Positions 15,806 to 24,073 of a stretch of 64,000 nt of DNA are shown piece after piece. Source of the DNA: Nitrososphaerota archaeon (GTDB lineage Archaea > Thermoproteota > Nitrososphaeria > Nitrososphaerales > Nitrosopumilaceae); NCBI GenBank assembly GCA_028867755.1, contig JAGWFT010000001.1, forward strand, positions 846,727 to 910,726. Direction: 5' to 3'. Below the pieces are notes generated by a model. That model saw nothing but the letters and a program-made list of their open reading frames with translations, searched no databases and was not told the DNA's origin. The first letter of the stretch is position 1. Every line of letters starts with the position of its first letter. Position numbers and translations under genes: made by a program.

Positions 15806-16756
15806 TTGCAAGAGATTTGTTTACAACTCCAGTCACTTGTATCTGATGCTGCTATGAGATGTAAATCTGAAAGCATATCTTTGTCAGGTGGTCTTGACTC
15901 GTCTATTCTGGCATCTTTTCTTGATGCTAAAACAACACATGCATATGCAATGGTAACAAAAGATTTTCCTTCAACAGATCTTGTCAATGCACAAATGATT
16001 GCCAAGATAAATGATCTAAAACTTACTGTGATTTCTGCATCAGTTGACAACCTATTGCAATCAATTGAAGAAACAATTCAAATTCTGAAGGTGTTCAACC
16101 CTATAGAAATTCGAAATAATATTGTAGTTTACCTGACAATGAAAAATGCAAAAAAAGATGGGCTCAGATCTATTATGACAGGTGATGGGGCTGACGAACT
16201 TTTTGCAGGCTATAACTTTTTCCAAAGAATGCAACCATTAGAGCTGCAAAAAGATCTTGAACGAATATGGAAAGTAATGCATTTTCCATCATTGTCTATA
16301 TCGAAGGCTCTTGGAATAGAACTACAGATGCCTTTTCTGGACAAAAAAGTTGTAGAATATGCAAAATCCATACCTTCAGAACTCAAGGTACATGACGAAA
16401 ATGGCAAAAAATATGGCAAATGGATTCTAAGAAAAACATTTGAAAAAACTTTGCCACAGTCAATTACCTGGAGAGATAAGATTGCTATGCAAGATGGCTC
16501 TGGTACGAATGGTCTAACACACTTTTTTGATAGTGCCATATCGGACTCTGTATTTTCTGAAAAGGCAAAAAAATATCTAGAAAAAGAACAAGTTGTGCTA
16601 TCATCAAAAGAAGCACTTCACTATTATGAGATCTATAGGAGATACTATGACTATCCATCTAAACTTGGTTTGTCCAAAAGCAAATGCCCTAACTGTAACT
16701 ATTCTGTTGAAGAAGGATCACATTTTTGCCGAATGTGTGGAAGTTTTCCTATCTAA
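15806..16756 (+). CDS. Asparagine-synthase-like ATP-pyrophosphatase with C-terminal zinc ribbon
   Basis: 316 residues. PP-loop SLSGGLDSS at about 24-32, the asparagine synthase motif MTGDGADELFAGYNFF near 128-143, and ELQMPFLDKKVVEYA. The N-terminal glutaminase domain of AsnB (with its catalytic Cys2) is absent, so amide nitrogen would have to come from free ammonia or another subunit. The last 30 residues form a zinc ribbon (CPNC...CRMC). Start is TTG immediately after an in-frame stop. Relatives without glutaminase amidate or adenylate other substrates, so asparagine synthesis is only one option. Its stop codon overlaps the YHS gene on the other strand. Confidence 0.82.
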   Translation: MQEICLQLQSLVSDAAMRCKSESISLSGGLDSSILASFLDAKTTHAYAMVTKDFPSTDLVNAQMIAKINDLKLTVISASVDNLLQSIEETIQILKVFNPIEIRNNIVVYLTMKNAKKDGLRSIMTGDGADELFAGYNFFQRMQPLELQKDLERIWKVMHFPSLSISKALGIELQMPFLDKKVVEYAKSIPSELKVHDENGKKYGKWILRKTFEKTLPQSITWRDKIAMQDGSGTNGLTHFFDSAISDSVFSEKAKKYLEKEQVVLSSKEALHYYEIYRRYYDYPSKLGLSKSKCPNCNYSVEEGSHFCRMCGSFPI

Positions 16757-16896
16757 TCTTTCTTCCACTTATTGGGTTTTCTTACAAAAATTCTCTTGCA
16801 CCCGTGGCAGCAAAAGTAGTATTTTTTTCCTTTGTATTCGTGTTCTAGAGCAAGCTTCTCATCTAATTCTATACCGCATACTGGATCCACAGGCAT
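16753..16896 (-). CDS. YHS-domain microprotein
   Basis: 47-residue protein made entirely of a YHS domain: MPVDPVCGIELDE, then HEYKGKKYYFCCHGC and a basic tail. The Cys pattern (PVCG...FCCHGC) is that of the metal-binding YHS domain found in copper/heavy-metal ATPases and in some hydroxylases, so a small metal chaperone or sensor is a reasonable guess. The 3' ends of this gene and the asparagine-synthase-like gene overlap by 4 bases. Confidence 0.8.
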   Translation of the reverse strand: MPVDPVCGIELDEKLALEHEYKGKKYYFCCHGCKRIFVRKPNKWKKD

Positions 16897-16934
16897 GTTT
16901 TGGTTCGTCTGTTATTCGTATTTAAAACTTACAA

Positions 16935-18044
16935 TTATGATGGTGATAGTTTACTAACAAGTTCAGAAAATTCTGCTGTACTCAAAACAGAAGTTTTTGC
17001 TAATTCCAAATTTTCATCCACATGGGAAGGAGATTTTTGTCCAACCAATGGTGCTATCACTCCTGGTGTTGATCTGACAAACTGAATTGCTCTATGTGAT
17101 GGGTGTGTCAACTCTCCAAATTCAGGCAAGACACCTTGACCAAGAAGTTTTGCCTGCATGAGTGGAACACTTGTGAAAACACCTATCCCAAGTTTTATTG
17201 CTGCTTCAAAAATATTGAATGCGACACCATCTTGCATCTGATTCTTCATGGTAAGAGCTTGATCAAGATACATGTTGTATGGAAGTTGAATGAATTTGAA
17301 TCCGTTTTCAGAACCTCCTATATCTCTAGCCATGTTGGCTATGTCAAAAATTGAAAGATACTGTGGATGTTCTTGCGGTACTCTAAAGCAGTCCCATGTG
17401 GCCATTCCATAGTATCTTATTGTTCCAGACTTTCTCTGCTTCTCATAAAATTCAAACACTTCTCCAAGTCTTTTCATAAACTCATCTTTTGTCATATCCT
17501 GTAATTGACCTTCTGCAGCATTGTGTAGATACATCAAGTCAATGCATTCAAGTCCCAAGTTTTTGAGGCTTCTGTTTAATTGATCCTGAAGATACGGTAT
17601 TGTCATACAGTGATATCCTGAAGATATATCGCCAGATTTGATTACACCTGACTTTACAAGAGTATTTTGGATATTTTCCCAAAAGTCCTCTTTTACGTTC
17701 CCATCATTTGTTATGTATCCATTCTTTGTACTTATGAATAATTGATCCCTTTGCGCCTTGTTTTTTTCAATTAGTTGGGCAATTGCTTTACCTACTGATC
17801 TCTCTGCCTTCTGCGATCTGTAGTTGATGGCTGTATCTATGACATTTGTACCCAAAGTAACTGATTTTACCACTGCATCCTTGACTAGCGTGTCTGTTGC
17901 ATCATCTGGATTTCCAAGATACGTGCCTATTCCAATAGATGATAATGCCAGTCCATTGAATTGTTTGAAATGATTCTTTGCCACATTAGTATGGTTTTTT
18001 GCAAACTCTAAAGTTCCCTCTGGAGTGGAATATCCTGATATCAC
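16935..18044 (-). CDS. Aldo/keto reductase
   Basis: 369-residue NAD(P)H-dependent TIM-barrel oxidoreductase. Catalytic-tetrad segments are visible: GTNVIDTAINYR (Asp, Tyr), FISTKNGY (Lys) and MYLHNA (His). The protein is longer than the usual 310-330 residues, with an extended N-terminus and an insertion before LQDQLNRSLKNLGLECIDLMYLHN. The C-terminal SVPLMQAKLLGQGVLP and VRSTPGVIAPLVGQKS segments line the cofactor site. Substrate unknown. Downstream of the UbiA gene on the same strand with a 30-base gap. Confidence 0.88.
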   Translation of the reverse strand: MISGYSTPEGTLEFAKNHTNVAKNHFKQFNGLALSSIGIGTYLGNPDDATDTLVKDAVVKSVTLGTNVIDTAINYRSQKAERSVGKAIAQLIEKNKAQRDQLFISTKNGYITNDGNVKEDFWENIQNTLVKSGVIKSGDISSGYHCMTIPYLQDQLNRSLKNLGLECIDLMYLHNAAEGQLQDMTKDEFMKRLGEVFEFYEKQRKSGTIRYYGMATWDCFRVPQEHPQYLSIFDIANMARDIGGSENGFKFIQLPYNMYLDQALTMKNQMQDGVAFNIFEAAIKLGIGVFTSVPLMQAKLLGQGVLPEFGELTHPSHRAIQFVRSTPGVIAPLVGQKSPSHVDENLELAKTSVLSTAEFSELVSKLSPS

Positions 18045-18074
18045 AAAATGGCTTTAGACGTGGTTGATTTAACT

Positions 18075-18977
18075 CTACTGAGCAATTCTTACAAGATAAT
18101 CTACAATAAAACTGACAACAAGTAAAATTCCGGTGATTCTACTGTATGACACAAAATCTTTCATTATGGGCACAATCTCCTCTATCTGATCAAACCTTTG
18201 TTTCAATGATATGCCAGATTTTATTGCTATAGGTAAGGTTGCAAGTGTGATAAGGGACACAATTGGAAAAAAATGTAATGCGACAGATATTATGATGATT
18301 CCGTATGATACAGCTGGAAAGATCCATATGCTTGATGCCGCCCTTGCTTTTCCAAGCAATATGACAAGTGTTTTTCTTCCATGAGCCTTATCTGCATCAT
18401 GATCTGGAAATGAATTTACAAAAAGAATGGTTGATGATAAAATTCCAGACACTGCTCCAGCAAGAATGGGCTCAGTAGTTATGTGTGAAGCTTGTACAAA
18501 ATACGTTCCAAGCACTATCATGGCACCCTTTATGGCAACAAACACTTCTCCTAGACCAGAATCAACTATCCTAGTGGAGTAAAAATAAATCGAAATAACT
18601 GCAAATCCCAAGATTATTGCGATTATTACCCCTCTTTCAAATACAAAATATGCTCCAATTAAAGAGCCAATGATTAGCAAAATAATTCCTGCACGATAGA
18701 CTTCGGATGGCCTGAGTAGTCCTTCAGGCAAAACTCCTGTACCGCCACTGAATTTAGTTCTCTTAGTTTCGGTATCTATCTTTCTTTTGTAATCCCAATA
18801 ATCATTTAGTAAATCCACGCTAGCATGCAGTGCTATGACTCCCACTAGCGTTAATACGAAGAATTCTAGGTTGATTGTAGTATTTTGCCACCAATTTATG
18901 ACAGCTCCGAGAAAAACTGAGATGACTGATGCAAGTAGAAATCTGATTCTAACTGCACGTAGCCAGTATGACAACAT
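18075..18977 (-). CDS. UbiA-family prenyltransferase
   Basis: 300-residue membrane protein with about eight or nine helices. The two aspartate-rich prenyl-diphosphate motifs are present: NDYWDYKRKID with TKFSGGTGVLPEGLL (about residues 58-86) and NSFPDHDADKAHGRKTL (second motif). The pattern is that of the MenA-like branch that attaches an isoprenoid tail to a quinone head group. In ammonia-oxidising archaea a menaquinone-like electron carrier would be the likely product, but the head group is inferred, and no other quinone genes are adjacent. Confidence 0.88.
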   Translation of the reverse strand: MLSYWLRAVRIRFLLASVISVFLGAVINWWQNTTINLEFFVLTLVGVIALHASVDLLNDYWDYKRKIDTETKRTKFSGGTGVLPEGLLRPSEVYRAGIILLIIGSLIGAYFVFERGVIIAIILGFAVISIYFYSTRIVDSGLGEVFVAIKGAMIVLGTYFVQASHITTEPILAGAVSGILSSTILFVNSFPDHDADKAHGRKTLVILLGKARAASSIWIFPAVSYGIIIISVALHFFPIVSLITLATLPIAIKSGISLKQRFDQIEEIVPIMKDFVSYSRITGILLVVSFIVDYLVRIAQ

Positions 18978-19036
18978 TATGTAATATCCGTGTGTTGGTC
19001 TATTTCGGTATATGGTTTGTAAATCAGGGCAACTAT

Positions 19037-19441
19037 CTATCGTAGTTTTTCCAAATCGACAGTTTCTATTGGTTTTCTACCATTGAAGCCTTCATCTTTT
19101 CCATGCCAAAACTTGATCTCAGTCTCTCCTTCTTTCCAGCAAAGCCATATCTCTTCATTAAATCGAAGTGATGGAAAATCCAATAATCCTTCGTCTAGAC
19201 TTTTTATGACTATGCCAGTACTTTCAGTGTCTTCTATTGCTTTGTAAAAGTTAGAGATGGCTGTATTGAGCTCTTGTTTCTTAAGTACATAGTCTTTGAA
19301 GCTAGACATGTACTTTGGATTTGTCTCTATCTCAGTTTGAATTCTTACTACTTCATTTTTTAAATTCACCATCTCTTTGAATTTCTTAATTATGGAAGGA
19401 AGCATTGCATTTGCCTCTTTTAGCGTAAAGTGGGAAAACAT
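19037..19441 (-). CDS. DUF2203 family protein
   Basis: 134 residues: HFTLKEANAMLPSI at the N-terminus, a coiled-coil-like middle and the family's C-terminal signature GLLDFPSLRFNEEIWLCWKEGE followed by KFWHGKDEGFNGRKPI. The family is widespread in bacteria and archaea and has no established function. It stands between the agmatinase-type and UbiA genes on the same strand. Confidence 0.8.
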   Translation of the reverse strand: MFSHFTLKEANAMLPSIIKKFKEMVNLKNEVVRIQTEIETNPKYMSSFKDYVLKKQELNTAISNFYKAIEDTESTGIVIKSLDEGLLDFPSLRFNEEIWLCWKEGETEIKFWHGKDEGFNGRKPIETVDLEKLR

Positions 19442-19480
19442 TACAACACTAGCACGATGGCCCAGTTAAAAGTATTAAGT

Positions 19481-20332
19481 CTAGATCATTGATGATATCA
19501 CTTCAGCAATCATTCTTGATGCTAGATGCGATGTTCTATCTTTTATGTCGTAGCTTGGACAGACTTCCATAATGTCAAGCCCAACGATCCCTCTTTTTGC
19601 TATTGATTTGAGAAGATACACCACCTCTAGATTTCTCAGCCCTAGTGGGACAGGAACAGATACTCCAGGTGCGTATGCAGGGTCAACTGCGTCCATGTCT
19701 ACTGAAACGTAGACGTTTTGTCCAATCTTATCAAGTATAGATTCTTCGATTTTTGTAATGCCATTTTTGAGAATGTCAAGAGGGGTTACCACTGATAAGC
19801 CATATTTTTTGATGTTGTCTATCTCCTCTTGTTCTGGAGTCCTTATTCCTATCTGAACACTTGATTTTGTATCAATGTCAGACAAGACATCATACAAGAC
19901 AGAGCCGTAATAGCCCCTCGAAGAGCCAATGAAATCAGGATGTGCATCAAAATAGACTAGTGATACCTTGCCATATTTTTTTGATATTGACTTGACAATC
20001 TCAGTTGTGATGGCATGATCGCCTCCTATGGATATTGGAATTTTTGAGCTTGAAATTATCTTGTGTATTGTGTCATTGACTTCGGTCCTCAATATGTTAC
20101 CATAATCATACACTTTCTTGTTTATGCCACCAAATGGCAAGCCTGTTGAGATCTCATCTTCTCTTTTGTATGTGTCTCTTATGTTAGAAATCTCTCTTAT
20201 TTTGTGCGGTGCCTCAGAAGTTCCTTTACGTAATGAATGAGATTTTGATTCATCAGGTATTCCCAAAATAACTACATTAGAGTCATCAAAGTTTTTGGTA
20301 TTTGCCCAGCATATGTTCACACTCATACTCAC
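19481..20332 (-). CDS. speB: Agmatinase/arginase-family ureohydrolase
   Basis: 283-residue binuclear-manganese hydrolase. All metal motifs are present: IGGDHA (first His), YFDAHPDF (Asp-His-Asp) and SVDMDAVDPAYAPG (Asp-x-Asp), plus the C-terminal Glu in DIMEVCPSYD. Agmatinase (agmatine to putrescine and urea) is the usual call for this length; formiminoglutamase- or guanidine-hydrolase-type activities cannot be excluded by eye. Urea released could feed ammonia metabolism. The gene symbol is a family-level assignment. Confidence 0.85.
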   Translation of the reverse strand: MSMSVNICWANTKNFDDSNVVILGIPDESKSHSLRKGTSEAPHKIREISNIRDTYKREDEISTGLPFGGINKKVYDYGNILRTEVNDTIHKIISSSKIPISIGGDHAITTEIVKSISKKYGKVSLVYFDAHPDFIGSSRGYYGSVLYDVLSDIDTKSSVQIGIRTPEQEEIDNIKKYGLSVVTPLDILKNGITKIEESILDKIGQNVYVSVDMDAVDPAYAPGVSVPVPLGLRNLEVVYLLKSIAKRGIVGLDIMEVCPSYDIKDRTSHLASRMIAEVISSMI

Positions 20333-20375
20333 AATTTTTAATTATAAAAAATGACTGGTAATACTCATAGTTTGG

Positions 20376-21392
20376 TTAGATCTGGTAAGATACGTCACCA
20401 ACCAGTAATCTTTGGGTCTTTCCCTTGCTGAAAACCAATAACGCCCCGTCATCATCTATTCCTATTGCCTTGCCTTTTGTTTTTCCGCTTGGAGACAAGA
20501 TAGTGACATTCTTTCCAACTGTGGAAGATCTTTTCTCCCACTCGTTTTTAATTCCACTGAGGTTGCCAACAACTACTTTGTTGTACAGTTGTTCAAGTTC
20601 GTACAGAAATGCCTGAAGTAGCAATATGGGGTCTGCTTTTTCTTTTTTCTTTACTAGTGTTGTTGCACCATAAAAATTCCCAGAATTTTTAAGTACTTTG
20701 GATATTGCTGTAGAATCAATCCTGAAATTTATCCCAACTCCTATGACTAGGTAATCTATCTGATTGGATTCAATTGATGCATCAACTAGTATGCCAGCCA
20801 CCTTCTTATCGCCAAGAGTCAGGTCATTTGGCCATTTCAACTTGGGTTTGATCTTTAGTGTTTTTTCTATGGCAATCGCAAGTGCAAGTGATGTTAACAT
20901 GGGAAATAGCGAGGCGTGAGAGACTTCAAAATTTGGTTTGAGAAGGATTGATATCCATATGCCGCCGCTTGGAGATGACCATTTCCTATTGTGTCTTCCT
21001 CTGCCATGCGTCTGGCGCTCAGCTATTACGACTGAGCCGCTCTCATGAGGTTTTGAAGCTAGCTTCAACGCAAAAGTTTGTGTTGAGTTAATTGTATCAA
21101 AATAATATATTTTTCTTCCGATGATTTCTGTTTGCAATCCATCTGAAACCTCCCACGGTAGCATGAGGTTTGTTTTTGTAATTAACTTGTACCCCGATTT
21201 TTGTTTTGATTTTATTTTGTAGCCCAACAATTGAAGTTTTTTTATGTTCTTCCATACTGCAGCTCTGCTAAGCCCAAGTGATCTGCTAAGTTCTTCTCCG
21301 GAAAGAAACCCCGACTGATTAGATTTTAGTAATCTGACTATTTTATCCAGTGTATCATCAAATGAGGTGTACATGCGATGTTTAGTTGACAA
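20376..21392 (-). CDS. birA: BirA: biotin-protein ligase with HTH repressor domain
   Basis: 338 residues. An N-terminal winged helix (GEELSRSLGLSRAAVWKNIKKLQLLGYKI, about 37-65) is followed by the ligase domain with the biotin loop HGRGRHNRKWSSPSGGIW, KWPNDL and GVGINFR, and a C-terminal SH3-like cap. It activates biotin to biotinyl-AMP and loads the acetyl/propionyl-CoA carboxylase carrier, essential for the 3HP/4HB cycle. The HTH suggests it also represses its own or carboxylase genes. An alternative ATG six codons in (MYTSFDD) is equally plausible. Confidence 0.92.
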   Translation of the reverse strand: MSTKHRMYTSFDDTLDKIVRLLKSNQSGFLSGEELSRSLGLSRAAVWKNIKKLQLLGYKIKSKQKSGYKLITKTNLMLPWEVSDGLQTEIIGRKIYYFDTINSTQTFALKLASKPHESGSVVIAERQTHGRGRHNRKWSSPSGGIWISILLKPNFEVSHASLFPMLTSLALAIAIEKTLKIKPKLKWPNDLTLGDKKVAGILVDASIESNQIDYLVIGVGINFRIDSTAISKVLKNSGNFYGATTLVKKKEKADPILLLQAFLYELEQLYNKVVVGNLSGIKNEWEKRSSTVGKNVTILSPSGKTKGKAIGIDDDGALLVFSKGKTQRLLVGDVSYQI

Positions 21393-21413
21393 GTTAACAT
21401 CACTTGATGGGTA

Positions 21414-22097
21414 TTACTCGCTTAGTAACTTTTTGATGTTTTCTTCAAGAAAATTGTTTTGGCCAAATGCAACATCTCTGAGTACTCCCTTTTTGTCAAT
21501 AAGGATGGAAGAAGGTGTACCTCGCAGAGAATACTGCTCAAATGTCTGCGCAGCGTATTCCTTGCTTTTCAAATATTGCTTGACACGTTCTATGATGTCT
21601 GTTTTTTGTTGCTCGTTATAGGAGTCAAACCCTGGCACATTTGTTTCAATGACCTCGTTTATCTTCTCTTGACTAATTGGGGCATCGTCTTTTTTTAAGA
21701 GATCCATACCTACAGGAAATGGAATTTTGTATGGAAGTTTTTTTCCATCTGCAAGTTGGCCATATTGTCCTAGTGCCTTAAGCGTTTCACCTATTGTCTC
21801 ACCCTTTGTTAGAAGAAGTTCTAGATTTTCAACGGTATTTTTATCAAAATCCTCAAATGCAGTTGCAATTCCAAGGACTGTAACGCCATCTTTACGATAC
21901 TTGTTGTAAATGTCGATTGCTTGTGGTATTCCATATAGAAAACATCCAGGGCAATTTACCTGAAACACTTCGACAAAAACAACATTATCTTTTTCTTTGT
22001 CGATGTTAGTTGGTAACCCCTGCACCCATTTTGAGACGCCCAAGTTTGGCGCCTTTGAGCCCACCTTTGCAATCATAAACAACACATGTGGTGTCAT
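21414..22097 (-). CDS. TlpA-like thioredoxin-fold protein with CPGC site
   Basis: 227 residues. The segment VFVEVFQVNCPGCFLYGIP carries the redox CxxC motif on a thioredoxin beta-strand. A long helical insertion (about residues 85-165) follows, as in TlpA/ResA-type proteins. The C-terminal YSLRGTPSSILIDKKG holds the cis-proline and the final strands. No convincing signal peptide, so it may be cytosolic, or the start may be downstream of the true one. Role: disulfide reduction or peroxide-type redox; the partner is unknown. Confidence 0.8.
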   Translation of the reverse strand: MTPHVLFMIAKVGSKAPNLGVSKWVQGLPTNIDKEKDNVVFVEVFQVNCPGCFLYGIPQAIDIYNKYRKDGVTVLGIATAFEDFDKNTVENLELLLTKGETIGETLKALGQYGQLADGKKLPYKIPFPVGMDLLKKDDAPISQEKINEVIETNVPGFDSYNEQQKTDIIERVKQYLKSKEYAAQTFEQYSLRGTPSSILIDKKGVLRDVAFGQNNFLEENIKKLLSE

Positions 22098-22171
22098 TTG
22101 TTATCTATTTCTTTGCAAGGTGAGTAGGAGCATGCGAAATTCTTTTATATGCGAATTCTATAGCTAAAATT

Positions 22172-22567
22172 ATGTCGTCCAAGTTACCGGTACTACTGTT
22201 GTTAACAGCAGTTTTGATGACATCTGTCGCAGTATCAACTATTCCAGCATCAAATGCATTGATACAGAGAGACTTCTCCTGGCTCAATGATAACCACCTA
22301 ACCGTATTGACAGGAAATACGAAAGTGTGTGGGGATCATCTATGTGCACCTGGTGAATGGGACAAACTACAAACATCAATTAATTCTGCACAGCTTGGAA
22401 ATCAAACTGGAAAAGGTGCATCAACTACAGTTACACCAACCACAGTACCACCTACTACAACACCAAGCGTATCACCAAATGTATGCATGATGGTAAAGAG
22501 CGCACTTACTAGTGAAAATGTAAGCTCTGCTGTTGCACAAGTGATATTGTCAAAACTAGGTTGCTAA
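22172..22567 (+). CDS. Secreted hypothetical protein with VCGDHLCAPGEW motif
   Basis: 131 residues: a clear signal peptide (about 1-29, LPVLLLLTAVLMTSVAVS...SNA), a short domain with TKVCGDHLCAPGEWDKL (a cysteine pair), a Thr/Pro-rich linker (VTPTTVPPTTTPSVSP) and a C-terminal helix with two more cysteines. The CGDHLC-type motif recurs in exported thaumarchaeal proteins in my recollection, but no function is established. Divergent from the TlpA-like gene, whose start lies about 75 bases away; extracellular disulfides would fit a redox neighbour. Confidence 0.7.
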   Translation: MSSKLPVLLLLTAVLMTSVAVSTIPASNALIQRDFSWLNDNHLTVLTGNTKVCGDHLCAPGEWDKLQTSINSAQLGNQTGKGASTTVTPTTVPPTTTPSVSPNVCMMVKSALTSENVSSAVAQVILSKLGC

Positions 22568-22571
22568 AAGA

Positions 22572-22630
22572 GTAAACTTCAAATCTCTTTTTTTAAAATC
22601 TGTCTCCCTAATCGAGATTCAAAAGTTTAC
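22572..22630. terminator. Stem-loop between convergent genes
   Basis: GTAAACTT-c-AAATCTC on the left pairs imperfectly with GAGATT-caa-AAGTTTAC on the right, with a run of Ts just inside the left arm. The right arm includes the stop codon of the convergent wHTH gene. Position and symmetry suit a bidirectional transcription end. Confidence 0.4.
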
Positions 22631-23185
22631 GTCAAAGCCGCCCATGTCGCCAGGCCCACCATCACCATGACCAAAATCTCCACTTCCATAGTCGCCTTGG
22701 CTTGTATCATGGCCGCCATCATGACCACCCATATCTGTTGAACCGGTGTCGTACATGTATGAGTCAGGCATAAAACTTGTCATAGCAAGTCCCATAAACG
22801 ACATCATTGAAGAGAACATCATCATGTCCATGATTCCCATGAACATCATGCTAGGAAGTATAGAGCGATTGTTATCCATATGTTGTTGGAGTTTGTCCTT
22901 GTCGCCACTCTTCCAAATGGTTACCATCTGATTCCAATTTTGCTCTAATTCAAATTTTCTTTCCTCTAATTCTTTTACTCCTTTCTCAGTTAGAACAGTT
23001 TCTATCTTTGGGCCAAAGAACCCTTTCTTTTCCACTGTGGTGATTAATCCTTTATCGTCGAGGCGTTTTATGATATTATTTAGCTCTGGGTCTTCAATTC
23101 TTGTCTTTTTTCTTATCTTGTCTAATTTCTTAGCACCTTGACTAATTGCACTTAGAACTATCACATCGCTTGGCTCTTCTTCCAT
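22619..23185 (-). CDS. Winged-helix protein with Gly/Asp/His-rich tail
   Basis: 188 residues from MEEEPSDV (the longer frame adds a cysteine-rich stretch without support). N-terminal winged helix (LSAISQGAKKLDKIRKKTRI...LNNIIKRLDDKGLITTVEKKG), then a coiled-coil, a Met/Phe-rich hydrophobic patch (MMFMGIMDMMMFSSMMSFMGLAMTSFM) and a tail of about 45 residues of Gly, Asp, His and Ser (GGHDGGHD, GSGDFGHGDGGPGDMGG). A metal-responsive DNA-binding protein is a possible reading of the tail, but nothing in the window tests it. Confidence 0.65.
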   Translation of the reverse strand: MEEEPSDVIVLSAISQGAKKLDKIRKKTRIEDPELNNIIKRLDDKGLITTVEKKGFFGPKIETVLTEKGVKELEERKFELEQNWNQMVTIWKSGDKDKLQQHMDNNRSILPSMMFMGIMDMMMFSSMMSFMGLAMTSFMPDSYMYDTGSTDMGGHDGGHDTSQGDYGSGDFGHGDGGPGDMGGFDVNF

Positions 23186-23257
23186 ACAGTAAAGAAATGT
23201 GCATATGCCTATAAATCGTTCCACGACAAGCTATTAAGAGGAACACTTTTACATAAT

Positions 23258-23671
23258 ATGATGGAAAAAGATTCTCATTCTGATGAACAGATAAAAAAAA
23301 TATATGAATTAAAAAATGTAGCCGTCGTTGGCATGTCAAAAAATCCAGAAAAAGCAGCACACTATGTGCCAAAATATCTTGCAGAAAAGGGTTACAACAT
23401 AATACCAGTCAATCCTACGACTGATGAAATTCTTGGAAAAAAATGTTATCCGAATTTACTGGATATTCCAATATTGATTGATATCGTAGATGTTTTCAGA
23501 CCATCAGATCAGGTAAAACCTGTAATAGAAGAAGCAATCAAGATAAAACCACAAGTGATCTGGCTACAGGAAGGAATTCATAACCCTGAAGCCGAATTGC
23601 TGGCAAAAAAAGCAGGAATTGACATAGTTTTCAACAGATGCATGCTTGCAGAACATCAACGACTATTCTAA
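23258..23671 (+). CDS. CoA-binding domain protein (COG1832)
   Basis: 137-residue single Rossmann-like CoA-binding domain: KNVAVVGMSKNPEKAAHYVPKYL at the N-terminus, GYNIIPVNP, and the C-terminal VIWLQEGIHNPEAELLAKKAGI with NRCMLAEH. Such stand-alone domains resemble the alpha subunit of succinyl-CoA ligase but lack a catalytic partner, and the role is unsettled. The next gene begins 3 bases after the stop, so the two are cotranscribed. Confidence 0.85.
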   Translation: MMEKDSHSDEQIKKIYELKNVAVVGMSKNPEKAAHYVPKYLAEKGYNIIPVNPTTDEILGKKCYPNLLDIPILIDIVDVFRPSDQVKPVIEEAIKIKPQVIWLQEGIHNPEAELLAKKAGIDIVFNRCMLAEHQRLF

Positions 23672-23674
23672 GAT

Positions 23675-24040
23675 ATGGCAGAAGATTTTGCAAAATTCTA
23701 TGATGCTCTTTTGGAACTGGTAAAAGCGTTTGAACAAAAAAATGTGCCAGTCAAGGTCACATCAGATGTTGATTCCACCATGGTCAAGATATATGGTGAA
23801 AGATCTAGTGCGCTTGAGCGTGCAAACGCAGCTCTTGAGGAGATCTCAGAGCTTGCGTATGATACTGCAGAGCATCATCCGTATTGGAGTCTATTGTATG
23901 ATAGTTCACAAATCCTAAAAATAGTTTTAGAAAAATGGAACGACACGCTAACAGAAGAAGAACTCAAAGAGATCAAATGGTATGCAGACAAGATAAAAGA
24001 TTCACTTGAAAATGTCTCAAGTAACCATCATCACGAATAA
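23675..24040 (+). CDS. Conserved-looking helical hypothetical protein
   Basis: 121 residues, acidic and almost wholly helical (FAKFYDALLELVKAFEQKN..., ERANAALEEISELAYDTAEHHPYWSLLYDSSQILKIVLEKW), ending in His-rich SNHHHE. No family recognised. It follows the CoA-binding gene with a 3-base gap and precedes the YchF-type GTPase on the same strand by about 30 bases, so it is part of a short operon. Confidence 0.6.
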   Translation: MAEDFAKFYDALLELVKAFEQKNVPVKVTSDVDSTMVKIYGERSSALERANAALEEISELAYDTAEHHPYWSLLYDSSQILKIVLEKWNDTLTEEELKEIKWYADKIKDSLENVSSNHHHE

Positions 24041-24073
24041 TCTGCAACAGAGATAAATAGTAAGTATTGCGAG

